Below are positions 12,549 to 26,030 of a stretch of 64,000 nucleotides of DNA, one piece after another. The notes beneath the pieces are model-generated. The model had not been told where the DNA came from. It saw only the letters and a list, made by a program, of their open reading frames with translations, and made no database searches. Position 1 is the first letter of the stretch, and every line of letters starts with the position of its first letter. The position numbers were made by a program, and so were the translations under genes. The DNA is from Atrina japonica (Eukaryota > Mollusca > Bivalvia > Pterioida > Pinnidae), in assembly GCA_030159075.1 (NCBI GenBank), contig BROG01000131.1, positions 635,501-699,500 on the forward strand, read 5' to 3'.

Positions 12549-14435
12549 CTCTAAAATAGCATTTTTGAAGTTGTCTTATATTTGAACCATACGAGATTGA
12601 CTGACCTTTATACAGAAATATCTTATTTTGAATTGTTGCCATATGTACCATACTATTGATGGAGATGGAGGCATTATTGCCACCCTTGTAAATGATACTA
12701 AAGTCATGGCCTTGGTACACCAGCTTCAAACCATAGATAACTAGGAAGGCTGTAATTCAACATTTTCTGAATGGAGTTTATATAGTTCATAGAAGAACTC
12801 ACAAAACATCCTATATGGAAATGCAAATTTCAAAACCTATACTTTTTCAATGAAATGCAACGTTTTATGATACAATATATAATACTCTTAGAATACCCTT
12901 TTTGGGCTGGGTCCTGTACCCTTTCATTTGGGGATTTTATATGACAATGAGCTATATTTGTTAAAACAAAAAATAATTATGATCAGTTTATTAATAAAAA
13001 TAAAGATACAAAATTTGTGATACATTTAAGTTTGTAATTAAACTGACAACATAGGTTTCATCTGAAGAGTACAGGTTTTATTTGAGGAAGTTGTATTTTT
13101 TCCTTTAGCTGTACACCAAGGGTGAGCTATGTGGTGGGAAAATAACTGGGAAATATTTGCTCAAAATTGTGAAAAACATAGCAGATTTTGCATTGGGAAT
13201 TGGGCTTTAACTGGACCCACATGTTGATGATATTAATCCTTGTTATGTAAAGTTTATGTTAAAATAGTCTCTATACATGTATTATTGGGTAAAGCAAAAT
13301 TTACACCCTAACAGAGATGGGCGACTGCAGTTTTTTAAAAGGGGACTTTACAATGGTGGATCTAAAGGGGGTTATGATGGAGCAACCGTTTTTGCATTCC
13401 ACATTTAAAAAAAATGGAAATAAGAAGTGAAGATTAAGTATTGACGAAGTTTTTTTTAAACAGTATTAAAGTGTATGGAAACCCCCCCTGCAGCATTGCT
13501 CCTATGATATTTTTAACTGAAGTAATTTGGGGTAAATAATTGTTAGTCTCTCAGTTTACACAATATTTGTGATAAAACAAGTCCCAAGGTGAAAATTAAA
13601 CATTTCTGGAAAGCATCTGTGGACCACGCAAACGATGATATTGTGTCTGGAAGCTTCAAAATACCTCATCAGGCTTCTGAATTGGATAATCCTAACATGT
13701 ATCTCGGCAGCATACCTCCAAACCCTCTAGCCTTCGCTGAATTCAACTTCGATTTCAGGCTAAATTATTCTATCAATAAATATAAAAAATTAATAACAAA
13801 TTTCCAAAAATATTCTACACTTGTTCCCCTTAAACTTTAAAGCCTCGCTTTGCTTCTCTTTAGGTTTGCGTTGATTAAAGTTTTAAGAAGTGTAATTCTA
13901 TGTCACCAGTCCGACTCCTTTGAAGGTTTTCTGTCACTGTCATGTATACTTATTATATTAGATAATTATATGTACAATTCTGGTATCATTGACAACATAT
14001 AACGTGGACTTGTTACTAAATTGCTTCTGGAAACAACCAGAAATAGATTTACACAGGTAAAGTAGCACCTCTGGTTTCTGTCAGACACATGTGTTGTATG
14101 TGTCTCTGGCTCTGTTTAAAAAAAGAAACAAAAACAAACAATCCCCATCCCCCCAAAATTGGCACCTTGTATCTCTAGTAATTGTGTTGTCGAAACAAGT
14201 CTGTCACTGTTATTATTCAATTTGAAGTCGCTGTGTTAGTAAACATGAGCAAATATAACTTGATAGACCTAGATACATTTGAGATAACTGAAGCATTGAT
14301 TCTTATACGTCTGTCATTTGACGGGGCACTCGACCCATCTTTTTGTAGTTTTTACATGCCTCGTCACAACATCTTCATGACTGGCTCCTTATAGAAAGAG
14401 GTTATGTATCATGACCTTGACTCGAAGATATACAT

Positions 14436-15461
14436 ATGGCACGCCAAAACCACATTAATGAGTTAAACCTAGTTTTTCTCAGTTAAACCTAGCCTTTGAC
14501 CTGTTAATCTAGTTTTTCTTAGTAACCCACATTAACTTGAGAAAAACTAGGTCTAACTAAGAAAAACTAGGTTTAACTGCGCCAAAATCACAAATGAGTT
14601 AAACCTATTTTATTTTTTAGAAAAGCCTAGTTTAACTGAGAAAATCTAGGGTTAACAGCGCCACTATTACATTTAATAAGTGTAAATATGATTTTGGCAC
14701 TGTTAATCTTAGTTTTTCTCAGTTAAATCTAGTTTTTCTCCAGTTAATGTGGGTTACGAGAAAAACAATTAATAATTGGAGAAAAATTAGGTTTAACTCG
14801 TAATCCAATTTAAATGGAGAAAATAAATTAATTGAGAAAAAATAGGTTTATCTAAAAAAAAAAATAAGATTAATTCATTATTGTAATTTCGGCGTGTATC
14901 AGTTAAACCTGGATTTTCTCAGTGAAGCTTACCTTTTTTCTGTTAAGCTTAGTTTTCCTCAGTAACCGCCAGCTGGTGAAAAACTAGGCTTAATTGAGAA
15001 ATAAGTTTAACTACATCACGATCACATTAATGTGTATTTGGCGCAGTTAAAACCTAGTTTTTCTCAGTTAAAACTAGTTTTGTTTTTCTCCAGTTAATTT
15101 TGGTAACGACAAAAATTAGGATTAACTGGAGAAAAACTAGGTTTAAATTAGAAAAACTAGGTTTAACTCGTTAATTGTGATTTTGGTGTGCCATAATTAA
15201 ACATAGTTTTTCTTCAGTTAATTCTAGTTTTTCAGTAACCCACATTAAATGTTTAACCTAGATTTTCTCAGTTATTAAACTAGGTTTTTCTTGAGAAAAA
15301 CTAGGTTTAACTCAATTTTGTGATTTTGGTGCAGTTAAACCTAGTTATTTCAGTTAATGTTGGTTAATGAGAAAAACTGGGTTTAACTGGAGAAAAATTA
15401 GGTTTAACTGCGAAAAACTGTTTTCTCATTATCTCATTAATATGATTTGGTCGTGACATAT
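14436..15461. repeat. 1-kb foldback element built of inverted 20-bp subrepeats
   Basis: The interior is a dense mixture of GTTAAACCTAGTTTTTCTCA and its reverse complement, interspersed with 'gcgccaaaatcaca' and its inverse. The two edges, ATATGGCACGCCAAAACCAC and (inverse strand) ATATGTCACGACCAAATCAT, are terminal inverted repeats of about 30 bp. The whole could fold on itself at many registers. No coding content. Confidence 0.75.
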
Positions 15462-16500
15462 ATATATATCACTCATAAGTTTACTGTTGATATGAATGGA
15501 ATTGTCCAGGTCATATTTATCTTAATATATGTGTGTATAGATTCTTGGCACATTTGTTTTGTGGTGTGTTTTTTTTTTTTGTCAGGGTCATATTTTTCCA
15601 ATAAAAGTACTATATTTGCACAATTTCATTCTTGAGATAACCTTATTGTATGAAAAGGAGTCGTGTTCATGACCTTGATTCAAAGTCATACGTCCTATGT
15701 CAAGGTCACATTAGACGTGGATTTGTTATGATATATGGAGTTAATTTTTGTCGACTCTTTTACTGATTTCTGTGTTGACGTCGTGACACAAGTGAAAAAT
15801 TCTTGGATGGGCATTGAATTACAACGGAACAAACAAATAAAAGCATTTACAAGTATGTGATCCTGAGATACATTCAAACTCGATTGCCCTATCCTTCTTA
15901 TCTCGTGCCACAGATGTAAGAGGAAAAAAACATTTGGATTTTTAGGATGGATCCAGGGACTACCTGTCCATGACAATAAACACGTGTATCAATATCGTTT
16001 TATAGTAGTAATTTTATTTGATTTTAGAGTTATTCTATTCAGTAAATGTTTTTTCTAAAAAGACTCGGATCTGGGGAAGTTTGGTCTGACCAATGTACCA
16101 AGAGGCTTGAAATATTTACAATGTTTTAATTTATTTCAATAAACATATTTATAGAGTTTACTCGTCTTTCGTTCATTCATTTTGTTACTTTTTGCACTCT
16201 GCCAGTAAGTATGCAAATAGGACATTGAGTTATTATCAGTGGGTAAGGGGTGATTGAAGTTTTGTTTGCAGATTTCCTCAGTGATAGGAAAATGAAAATA
16301 AAAGTACATTTACAAAAATATTTGGTTTAAAGAATATTTTATTGATTTAATACAATCAATGGTCGGTTATAAAATGCACCGATAGTAGGCGTAATAGATC
16401 TACATAATCTGCATGATTGAACAAAATAATTTTTACGGCGGATCCAAACGTTTACCTGTTGGGTTTGTATCAGCGTATCATTTACTTTCATAAAACTGTG

Positions 16501-16759
16501 GAGCCGGCCTGGCTCAGTCGGTAGCGCGCTCGACTCTTGGTCGTGAGTTCGAGTCCAGCCGGCGACAGGTTGGTTTATTGCCCTGCGGGTGAGACAGTCA
16601 AAACCGAGGTCCCGTGTCCACAGTAGGTGTCGGCATCCTCACTGCTCAATGGCCGTAAGTGCCGAGCAAAGGCCAAAATTTGAAGCCCTTCACCGGCATT
16701 TGGTGACGTCTCCATATGAGTGAAATATTCTTGAGTGGGACGTTAAACAACAAACAATC
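16501..16759 (+). mobile_element. tRNA-derived SINE, family A, with perfect 10-bp target-site duplication
   Basis: The best-preserved copy in the window. Head GAGCCGGCCTGGCTCAGTCG with A box, then GTGAGTTCGAGTCCAGCC (B box), body, and tail GGGACGTTAAACAACAAACA. TAAAACTGTG flanks it exactly on both sides (16,491-16,500 and 16,760-16,769). It is a SINE, not a tRNA gene: the tRNA part is joined to a long body and repeated elsewhere. Confidence 0.9.
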
Positions 16760-19203
16760 TAAAACTGTGTTACGGCTTGACGTGTCCTAGACAAATACAA
16801 CTTTTTAGGTTTGCGATTACTTATGATCTCGTTATTTTTCGATACGAGTTGGTTGGGTACTACTTGACTTTACTTTACTTCACTTCGCGTATACATAATA
16901 AATTTTGAGGAGTTACGAATGATAAATCAGGGGAGTTACGAAAAATCAGTGTTTGGTGCTATGGTTTGTATCAAAATATTTCATGTTTGACTTTTGCAAA
17001 TTTGTATTATGTAGTATTTGCGTGGAAGATGACGACATATATTCAAACTGTATATATTGTTGAACAAACAAGCACAATGGGTGCGGTCAATAATGCAAAT
17101 ACAGTGTCAGATTGTTTTTACTGTCCTGTCAGGTACTTTACAGGCTGTGTGGTGTCCCCAAAACTTGCTGAAGCAAATCAATAGATGAAAAGGGTTATAC
17201 TAACGATAATATTTGACCCTGGTATCTGTCAGTTGCAAAATCAGTATAATCAGAATAATGGACAACTTCTGACCTTATTAGCATTAGCTGTTCAATTTAA
17301 GACCTTTAAATGTTGAGGATAATAGCATTATGATTATAAGTCAGTCGTGGTATTTACATTATATTATGGTTGTGACCAGACTTAATAGACTGACATTTAA
17401 ATGCAGAGTCAATGTCAATACAGACTTCAGCCTACTGGACATATGTTTGTACAGGTACCTTGATTTAGTGTAAAACATCTGATGAACCTAAGTCATGACA
17501 GATAGTAGGTCTACTGACAGCCATTTCAGTAGCCTATAGTTTTGGGGATATAAAGGGACAAATTATGTCAAATTACCATCAAAAAGATATGATCACAGGA
17601 GCCTGAAATTCTGTCCATGTTCATTTTACCTTTTTCGCCCCTCATTACACAGGACATCTAGACTAAATTCACTAATGTATAAACAACTTGTTTAAGAACA
17701 TGCAGACAGAATTTTTGGCTCCTTTGATATAGTCAATATTTTAAAACTATAGCCAAATTAAGTCAAATAGAAATCAGCATTTTTCCTGAATATGGTAGAA
17801 AGAAGCCTACAAATTGTATTAATAATAGATACAAAAATAGCATTTTGATGGCTGTCATTTTCTATTGAAAGGGCAGATTACATTAGTCAAATTTAGTGTC
17901 ATGTCGCCTATGACTGATAAAGATTTCTCGCGTAAAACATTAAAACAAAAGGTAAACAGATAATATCCCATCTCAAGTGTTCCAAGACATGCAAAAAGCT
18001 GTGTGAATCATGCAAAACACTCCATGTGCATTCACACATGGAGGAAGGATGCCCATCACATTATTATTTATATTGTCATTATGATAGTAACACTACAGCG
18101 ACGGCTGTACAGCAATGTCAATTCCAATTTATCCTCAAAGTTAAGTGTATTTTTCTCCAACAATGTTAGAGGTTTAAATGGTGAGATACTTTTGATATCG
18201 GAAATAAAGCGAGCTCTAATATTGTTGGGGTATTGGAAGTAAAGCAAGCTGGAATATTATTGGAGTAAGAATATTTGTGAATGTAACACTTTCTCCAAGA
18301 CCTTCCCAACTTCAAAGACTTAGACTGCTGAATGATTCTTATCACTTGAAGGTCAGCTTGCAGTGTCCTGACTGAAGACTTCAATTTCAAAGCAGGGTTC
18401 CAAGATAAAGCAATGATTTGAAATCTTTACAGATTTTGATTATACAATTTTTAGATGGTATCAAAATACTCTTGAATCACATTGCTATCAGAATGTGAAA
18501 GTCCATTACTTGACAAATGACAATAGATGTTGAACACAGTGTATTATCCACAGATGATGTCACAATTGTATAGATCTATCACTATTTATATATCAACATC
18601 AGATCCACAGGCACTTGTGTCTAGATGTATTTAATGGGGTTTCAGATCAGATAAGTAAAATAAAACCTTTTCTTTGCTTTTGATTCAATTTAATGCATAT
18701 GTACCCCTGATCTGTATCCTTTTACCCCTATTTTTACTACCCATGGGGTACAAAAACCCCTGTTCTGAAAAAGCAGTGGGAACACTGCATCTAAAATCCC
18801 ATAAAGCATAAGTGTATTGTCTCACATCCTCTATTTGTATATCGTTTTGCACAAGTATTTGAAACAGGTGTAGGCCTAAATTGTCTTTACATGTTTTTTG
18901 TAATGTTCCTTTTATTTGGAGGGCTATTTGTGTCAAAAACTTGGATTAGTAAGCCGATTCTATGAATAAAGTTTGAAAGTTCACTTGTAGAAGACTGGTG
19001 GTTTCTACCCAAGTCCCAAGTACAATATAAATGGCTTCTCTCCTCCACCATTAAAAACTGGCTGCCACCATATAACTGAAAAATGGTTGAGTGTGACTAG
19101 ATACACCAATAATAGAATTAAATTATAAATCAACTAATTCCCAGATATTTAATTGTCTCTATCCTACATGAAGGTTTTGATTTGTGTGTATATGCAGTAT
19201 GTT

Positions 19204-19354
19204 AAACATTTATTGCCCTGGTTGTACGGAGACATGAGGATTTGTTTTACCCAAGGCAAGTCTTATTTACAGAGGGCAAAGCCTTGGGGGAATATGACTT
19301 GTCGGGGATAAACAAATTCTCATGTCTCCCTACAACTGGGGCAATAAATTGTTC
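19204..19354. repeat. Palindromic foldback element, ~45-bp arms
   Basis: The left arm runs through TTTATTGCCCTGGTTGTACG then GAGACATGAGGATTTG. The right arm is its inverse, ending ACAACTGGGGCAATAAATTG. About 60 bp of loop separates the arms. Confidence 0.7.
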
Positions 19355-19631
19355 ATTACACTGAAATAAAGACTGTTGAATAAACTGCAAGATTTTTCGC
19401 TTGAGGGGGACAAGACACACTCGAGGAAGATACGACGCACGCAAGGGAGACATGCAGTGTTGTCACCCCGACATGTGATGATTTGTGATATTTCTCGACA
19501 AATCCCTGAGTGTGTTTTATTAATGAGGTACAATAATGACATATATTTCATCCTCTTACCATTAAGATCTTGCTTATCATCTTGACAATAAATATTCTTC
19601 ATGTTTCAGCTGATGTGGCTGTAACAAAAAG

Positions 19632-22600
19632 ATGGGTGTTCTCAGGAGCTGTCTAGAGTTGTGCTGTTCACCAAACACAGTGTCAAAGTTTATACGAATT
19701 TTCCCAAGAGCTGCCCTACTTTTTCTGATTCTTCATGTAGTCATCATGATTATAACTGGTATGAATCAGTGTATTAACCTATTCTGCTTATTTGCATAAA
19801 CTTGTCACAACTTTCAGATAAATGTGATCATGTCACAGAACGGGGTTATGACTGTAAGTACTTTGCATTTTTAGCTCACTTGTGCCTATGTGATCACTCA
19901 GTGTTTGTCATCCATCTGTAGACTTTTCACGTTTTCAACTTCTTCTCTGGAAAACCGTAAGAGAATTTTATGAAACTTAATTGAAACAGGTTATCAAGGT
20001 CCTCTACCAAGTTCGTATTTTTGAGTCAAAACAGCTCAGGGGTGGATCCAGGGTGAGTCGATATACATAAAAGGGTCCCCTTTTTGAAAATTTTCTCGTA
20101 CAGAACCGCTGCATGAATTGATTGTATCTGATTGATTTACATGAATGTGATTCAAGTTTGTATTTTCTTTTTTAATCAGATAGTTTGATGCATGTTTTAG
20201 GTCTTTTCTGACTTTGTCATTTTCTTTCATTTTTGTATTTATTTTTACCCTCTCCCTTGATTCATTGTGGTGCATTCATTTTATGTGTGTTGACCTGTAG
20301 TTATCTGTGTTGACCTGTAGTTATCTGTGTTATGGAGTTTTTTAGACTGCCAAAAATTGGGGATGGCCATTTTTCACATGGTCAAGTTATTCTCTCAAAG
20401 CACGGAAGGGATTTTGACAAAAATTTACAGGAATACAGTACTCAAGGTCCTTAACCAAGTTGTATTTCTCAACCAGATTGGTCCAATGGTGGATCCAAAG
20501 AGGGGAAATAGGTCCAGGAGAGTAACCCTTTTTGAAGATCTTCTCTAGAAACGCTGCATGAATTGAAAAACTAATTTAATTTGATAGATCTACATAGATG
20601 TACAACTGAAGTTTGTATTTTTCCTAGAAATTGGAAAAATTAAATTTTTTGCATAATTTTAACGTTTTGCTGAAATTTTATTTTTAGAAATACGGTCAAA
20701 CCTGTCTAATGAAACACATAGAGGGACTGATCTAAAAGTTTCTTAATAGACAGGTGATCAAAGAAGTAACGTAACACTGATATATTACTAATACAAGTCG
20801 TGCCTAATATTATTAGGCACAACATTGTATTAGAGATAAAAATGACATACATACATTTATATATTTCTGAAAAAAGATCACAGGTAAGCAGTGCTCCAGA
20901 TAAGCTGCGTATTTGATGCATAAAAAATAAATGGATACGCAAGCAAATTAAAATCCATGCATAAGATACCCAATGCAAATCAAAACTTAAGCGTTAAATT
21001 GAATACATTGGACCTGAAACCTGCTGAGAAATAAAATAATGAGTTCACTTGTTCTGGATGGATCTTGGTCATAATATGTGTTAAAGCTCTGTAGTGACAA
21101 TGCAGTTAAGCTGACACAAACCCAGATGTTTAAATTGTGGACTTACATTGTTCAGACAATTAAATACTGTAACAGATTAATTAATGGTAGTTTAGCAACC
21201 AAACCTTTATAGAAAAATAAATGGCAATGTTATATGGCAACAGAATTGGAAAATACCCACTTGACAGAAATTTTGTGGGTAAAAAATATCCACTGATTTG
21301 GAAATGATGGGTATTATATCTAAGTGCTTAGAAAGTTATCTTGAGTACTGGTTAAGTATTTTCCATAGGAATAAATTTTATGACATAAGTAGTAAAAATG
21401 AAACGAAAAATCATTAAAATGACCTCAAGTCACTTCAACATGCAGTCAATACTTAAGAATCAGTTTGTATATTACTACATTACTGTATTTAGTTAAAACC
21501 ACTGAAATATTTAATCAAGGGTCCATTGAAAATGGCAATAAATAATACTACAATATCTATAAATTATTATCATTAAAAGGTACATGTATTAAAATTCACT
21601 GAAATATTTATTCAAAGGTCCATTTAAACTGGCAATAAATGACACTAAAATCATTGAAAATTATAATCATTAAAATGTTCATGTACTGGTATTAAAATTC
21701 ACTGAAATATCTATTCAAAAGTTCATTTAAAATGGCAATAAATGACTCTAAAATCACAAAAAATAAAATCATTAGAGTGTACATGTATTAAAAGTCATTT
21801 TTTTTAAATTTTCAAAAATGGTAGGTCCGTGGCAAAGAAGTGGGAAAGTAGTATAAGAGTAAAGTCTTAGACACAATTTGTCAATTTCCTCTTTCTTGGT
21901 AGCGTGCTGTTTTCGCTGCTGTGAAGGTTCATATGCATGTATTTTGTAACTGCTGAGTATTTCGGCTTTCCTTTTCTTGATATTCTGTATTTGGGTTCTC
22001 CCCACATTAACATCATTTGCAATCCTTGTATCAATTTCTGCGTTAGTCTGTTGTTTCACAACTTTGAGGCACTGTTGCAAGTTTAACTCTGTTGAACACT
22101 GCCATGTTGTTATGAACTCTATGAAATCTCTTGAGACTCAAGACTTGGCCCCGAAAATGTATATATATGGATAATTTTGGTGGCATTTTAAAATATCGCA
22201 ATACACAGGTCTCCTGTATGACTTTGGTCTGAAATTTGCGCGACGCAGACCCGTTACACAGGGTGATGCAATATAAAGGTAAAATATATAATAAATACAC
22301 TGGGAGGACTCAATACTGATGCATTAAACAGTGTGATTCAATATTCAGGGTGACATAGACAGCCTTGACAGTACATGTATGGACAAAATTTCTAAGACTG
22401 CAGAATGGGGTTACTAGTAGATGTCGTCTTTTTTTCACAAGGTCAGCTTGAAACATTGAAATGATTTTGACGAAACTTTACAGGAAGCAAATACTTGAGA
22501 TCATCTTCCATATTGTGCATTTTGGCCAGATCGGCCTACATATAGTTCTTTTCAAATTTGGAGACGGTGCTCAGGTGCATGATTTTTGGCCCATTTAGCT

Positions 22601-24837
22601 TTTTTAATGTACATTGACTGAGTCTGTAGTATGCATCTAAATTTACTGCACATTACAGCTTTAGTGACATATTAATGACAAATGTATTGTAGACTTTAAA
22701 TAACATTGAGACCTAAGTACAGAAGAATCTCTTTATGTCGAAATCGGATCAGTTGAAATTCCCGATATGTCAAAATTGAAAGTCCGGTCCCAATATTTAT
22801 AGATAGAATAATATATCAATTAAAAATTTCGGTTATCTCGAATTCCGTATATATCAACGTATTAGGGGCAGTCCCGTGAGTTTCAAGATAATGAGATTCC
22901 ACTGTGATATTCCTGTGTTGTTATTTTTGTCCACAATGAACCAGATCAGCCATTCTAACTCATCTTCATTTGCAGTTATTGGTTATTCTAACAAAGGTAA
23001 AGTGGCACAAGTTGAGATCGAAAAAAGACCATTTCCTCAGGCACCTCTTGATGATTTGGGAGCTATACCAGTACACAAGCCAGAAAACTACCAAATTCCA
23101 CGTGCTTTTGACAACAAAAATTCTTCAGGTGATTATGGTTTATTGTATTTCTATGTTCTGTATTTGACATACTGTGTGACATAGAACATTTGTAGTACAA
23201 ATGACAGTGTCTTCAAAGATTAAATATTCACTTATCAAATTTTATCATAACCTTGGTCATTGGTCTCCTTTCCTCTTGTGATGACATTCATAGCCTCCGA
23301 TGAAATATAGATAAAGTATGTACAAATGCAGAGTTAAAAAGTCTTCAAAAAAAAAACAACACTAAAATGCTTGTCACTTATGAGATATCAGCACCTTAAA
23401 ATGCCAAAGTGACACTGTCTTCATCACAAATTTGACCAGGGGTCAAGTGTGATAACATATGACTTGGAGTCAGGTGTGATAGCTTGTGACCCAGGTCAGG
23501 TGAGATAGCATGTGACCTGGGATCAGGTGAGATAGCTTGTGACCTGGGGTCAGATGAGATAGCTTATGGTCTAGGGTCAGATGTGATAGCTTGTGATCCA
23601 GAGTAAGGTGATATAGTTTGTGACCGAGAGTCAGGTGAGATAACTTGTGACCTGGAGTGAGGTGAGATAGTTTGTGATCTGGAGTCAGAAAACTAATGTG
23701 ACCCAGGATCAGGTGTGATAGCTTGTGACATAGACTCAGGTGAGATAGCTTGTGATCTAGAGTTAGGTGTGATAGCTTGTGACCTGAGGTCAGGTGAGAT
23801 AGCTTGTGACCTGAATGGAGTCAGGTGTGATAGCCGGTGACCCAGATCAGGTGAGATAGCTTAAGACCTGGGGTCAGGGGAGATAGCTTGTGACCCAAAG
23901 TCAGGTGATATAGTTTGTCACCCAGGGTCAGTTGTGATAACTTGCAACCCTGGTCAGGTGAGATAGCTTGTAACCTAGGGCCAGGGCAGATAGCTTGTGA
24001 ACTAGTCAAGTGAGAATGCTTATGGTCTGGGGTCGAGTGAGAAAGCTAATGTAACCCATATCAGGTGAGATAGCTTGTGACCCACAGTCAGATGAGATAG
24101 CTTGCGACCCAGGTCAGGTGATGTATAACTTGTGACCTGGGGTAGATATAGCTCTTTGTGGTTATTGGTCAACAGATTCGCCTCACAAACAGAAGACCAA
24201 TTTAATTTATTGTTTCCCAGTCAAGGTCAGACCTGATTTAGTAAAAAAAGGATTGACAGTTTTTTGTTTACATGCTTGGTGTATAATGAAATTCACAGGT
24301 CTCTTGGATGAGTCTTAAAACTCCTATTGCATGGTAAGAGTGACAAGTTAAAAACCTGTAATACAGAGGCATAAGTTCATAGGACAGATCAATATTTGTG
24401 GTACTTCACCAGAATTTGTCAGGCATTAATTCCTCAACAGCAGTATACACCGTTTTGTCCAGTTGTAAATTTGCATGTATGACAAAACATATAGGTCTAC
24501 CAAGTTAATATCAACACATTTACAAACATGAGTCTAAATTGTACCATAACAAGGGTGACAGACTTGTTGTCAGCAGCACAAATATTAGAGCCCCAGTAGT
24601 ACATGAAGTCACGTTTTACCTGTGCATTCCTATTTTTGGAAAATAGACTATTGTTTTGGTTTTTATCTAATTCCGGCTGTTCCACTTTACATTGGTAGAG
24701 CTATACATCTGAAAACATGTTTTATGAAATACTACAATTAGATTGCAAGTGATATATTGTATATTTCAGATATAAATGGTCGAAAAAAGAAGAAGCGTTA
24801 CATCTTTGAAAGTAGAAATGAGAAACTTAAACTATAA
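19632..24837 (+). CDS. Uncharacterised 115-aa single-pass membrane protein (three exons)
   Basis: Exons 19632-19758, 22976-23128 and 24770-24837 join in phase through GT-AG introns (1-nt then 1-nt split codons) into 115 codons plus TAA. The start is the ATG followed by GVLRSCLELCC. Residues 1-20 are Cys- and basic-containing. A hydrophobic segment at about 24-47 (FPRAALLFLILHVVIMIIT then VIGYS) is followed by a polar stem rich in Pro and acidic residues (PLDDLGAIPVHKP) and a basic end (GRKKKKR). Basic residues before the membrane segment suggest a type II topology, or a signal anchor of the Golgi type; this is inference. I do not recognise the family. An alternative is the 5' part of a longer gene with an alternative last exon. 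A splice acceptor-like TTTCAG near 19,604-19,609 suggests a further 5' UTR exon. Confidence 0.6.
19871..20690 (+). repeat. Two adjacent copies of dispersed repeat family C
   Basis: Both halves (19,871-20,290 and about 20,330-20,690) carry the succession 'gattttgacaaa...ttacaggaa', 'aaggtcct', 'ggtggatcca', 'aaccgctgcatgaattg' and a tail of 'acatgaatgt..gtttgtattttt'. The short unit TTGACCTGTAGTTATCTGTG is tandemly repeated at the join (about 20,290-20,330). Confidence 0.6.
22425..22590 (+). repeat. Partial copy of dispersed repeat family C
   Basis: It shares 'gattttgacgaaactttaca ggaagcaa' and 'gacggtgctcaggtgca' with the copy at 11,921-12,548. It sits in the first intron of the 115-aa membrane protein gene. 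Confidence 0.45.
23425..24150. repeat. Minisatellite, ~26-27-bp unit, about 26 diverged copies
   Basis: The unit is approximately GGTCAGGTGAGATAGCTTGT followed by GACCTGG, with substitutions and small indels between copies and no constant-repeat/variable-spacer pattern. It lies in the second intron of the 115-aa protein gene. Open frames through it (for example 23,821-24,009 on the minus strand) only reflect the repeat. Confidence 0.9.
24490..24705. repeat. MITE family D, TIR TATAGGTCTACCAAG (copy 1)
   Basis: The left end TATAGGTCTACCAAG and an inverse right end TTGGTAGAGCTATA bound about 216 bp. The interior theme 'aacaagggtgacagacttgttgtca' and 'agtccca..catgaagtc' is shared with copies at 32,207-32,425 and 40,421-40,648. 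Confidence 0.7.
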
Positions 24838-26030
24838 GATAAGCCAGATTATTGTTAAGCAATGAAATCCTAAAACTGGAAACAATGTGGACTGTGATAT
24901 GTAAAATAGAATTCCAGTTGAAAAAACTTCAGAAACTGAAGTTTAGATGGAATACGCACCGCTGAAAATATTCACCTTATTATTTATAAACATGTGCAGT
25001 AAGGTGTCCATTTGATAAGAGGTTTTATCATAAATGATGGTTCCTTGTTTACTGTAAATTTTGTCATAAATTGAATTGATTTTAAGATGAGATTTACAGT
25101 TGTTTAAGACCATTTCTCCTAGAAAACTATTGAAGAGTGTTTACTTTTGTCAAAGTAAATTTCTGTTTTTTTTTAGTTTATATATCTTGGCAACATGCCT
25201 AAGATGAGGGATTATTATTTCTTTGAAATAGCTTTGTTACTGTTAGCTTTAGAATTCAGTTGAACATTTTTGATGTTTGATTAGATAATGATAATGATTG
25301 AAAATTATTTGAACATGTGTTTAATACTTTGTTTCTTTACTACGGTGTGCCAATGGTTTTTATTTCAGCAGTTGGTATGATGATTATTTGATTAATTTTT
25401 GTTTAATCATTTTCTACGTAAAATTTACAAGGTAACATGGCCTTTAGGAAATATTGTGTATCCAACTCAGCAATAACCAAGTTCACATTATATGTGACAT
25501 TTCATTACAAATTTAAGATCTAGCAAAATGAAGAATGTGCACTATATACATGTACATGTTTTACACTTGTGTGGGAAATTTTATAACCAGGTATATTATA
25601 GAACTTAAAATCACTTTTATTTTGCAAGGAATTTATTTCAGCATATTTTCCAAGAAACACATCTGTAAATTAAAATATCTCGCAAATATTTGTAGCATAG
25701 GCACTAATTAATATAGTTATCCCCAAGTAAATATTGTATAAGCTATCTGGAAATTTTTACCCCAGGCAGGGGTTGAAAATTCCTCAAGTCCGTGGTCCTG
25801 GACCTAGATATTTTACTTTCAGACCCTGTCATTTTCCTGCTGTGTGGGTCCGAGGACATAAAAGTCTGAATCAGTGAATGACTATTCTGTCAATTGCTTT
25901 CTTTCTAAACTTTGTTTCCATTGTTAAGTTCAATCATCATTTTATAAAATGGTTTTCTGGCAGTTTTTTTGTTTATATAATTTTGCACATGCATGTATTT
26001 GTAAATGTGTTGAAAAAGGTAAATACTAGA

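Larger units (their letters stand above)
8942..19631. other. Intergenic region, no supported gene; repeats listed separately
   Basis: About 10.7 kb without a convincing exon on either strand. The first part is SHMT 3' UTR of unknown length. It contains a MITE (9,156-9,305), duplicated blocks near 10,330-10,530, a 45-bp exact tandem duplication (11,289-11,378), SINEs (11,621 and 16,501), a dispersed repeat (11,921-12,548), a 1-kb foldback (14,436-15,461) and a palindromic element (19,204-19,354). Open frames such as 13,589-13,840 look like chance. Confidence 0.5.

Noticed and set aside
13589..13840. 83-codon plus-strand frame that looks partly protein-like
   Set aside because: No homologous family recognised, no adjacent exon, no repeat support; kept out as likely chance.
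23425..24150. CRISPR-like array
   Set aside because: Units are contiguous and diverged with no constant repeat and unique spacer pattern, and the setting is an animal intron.
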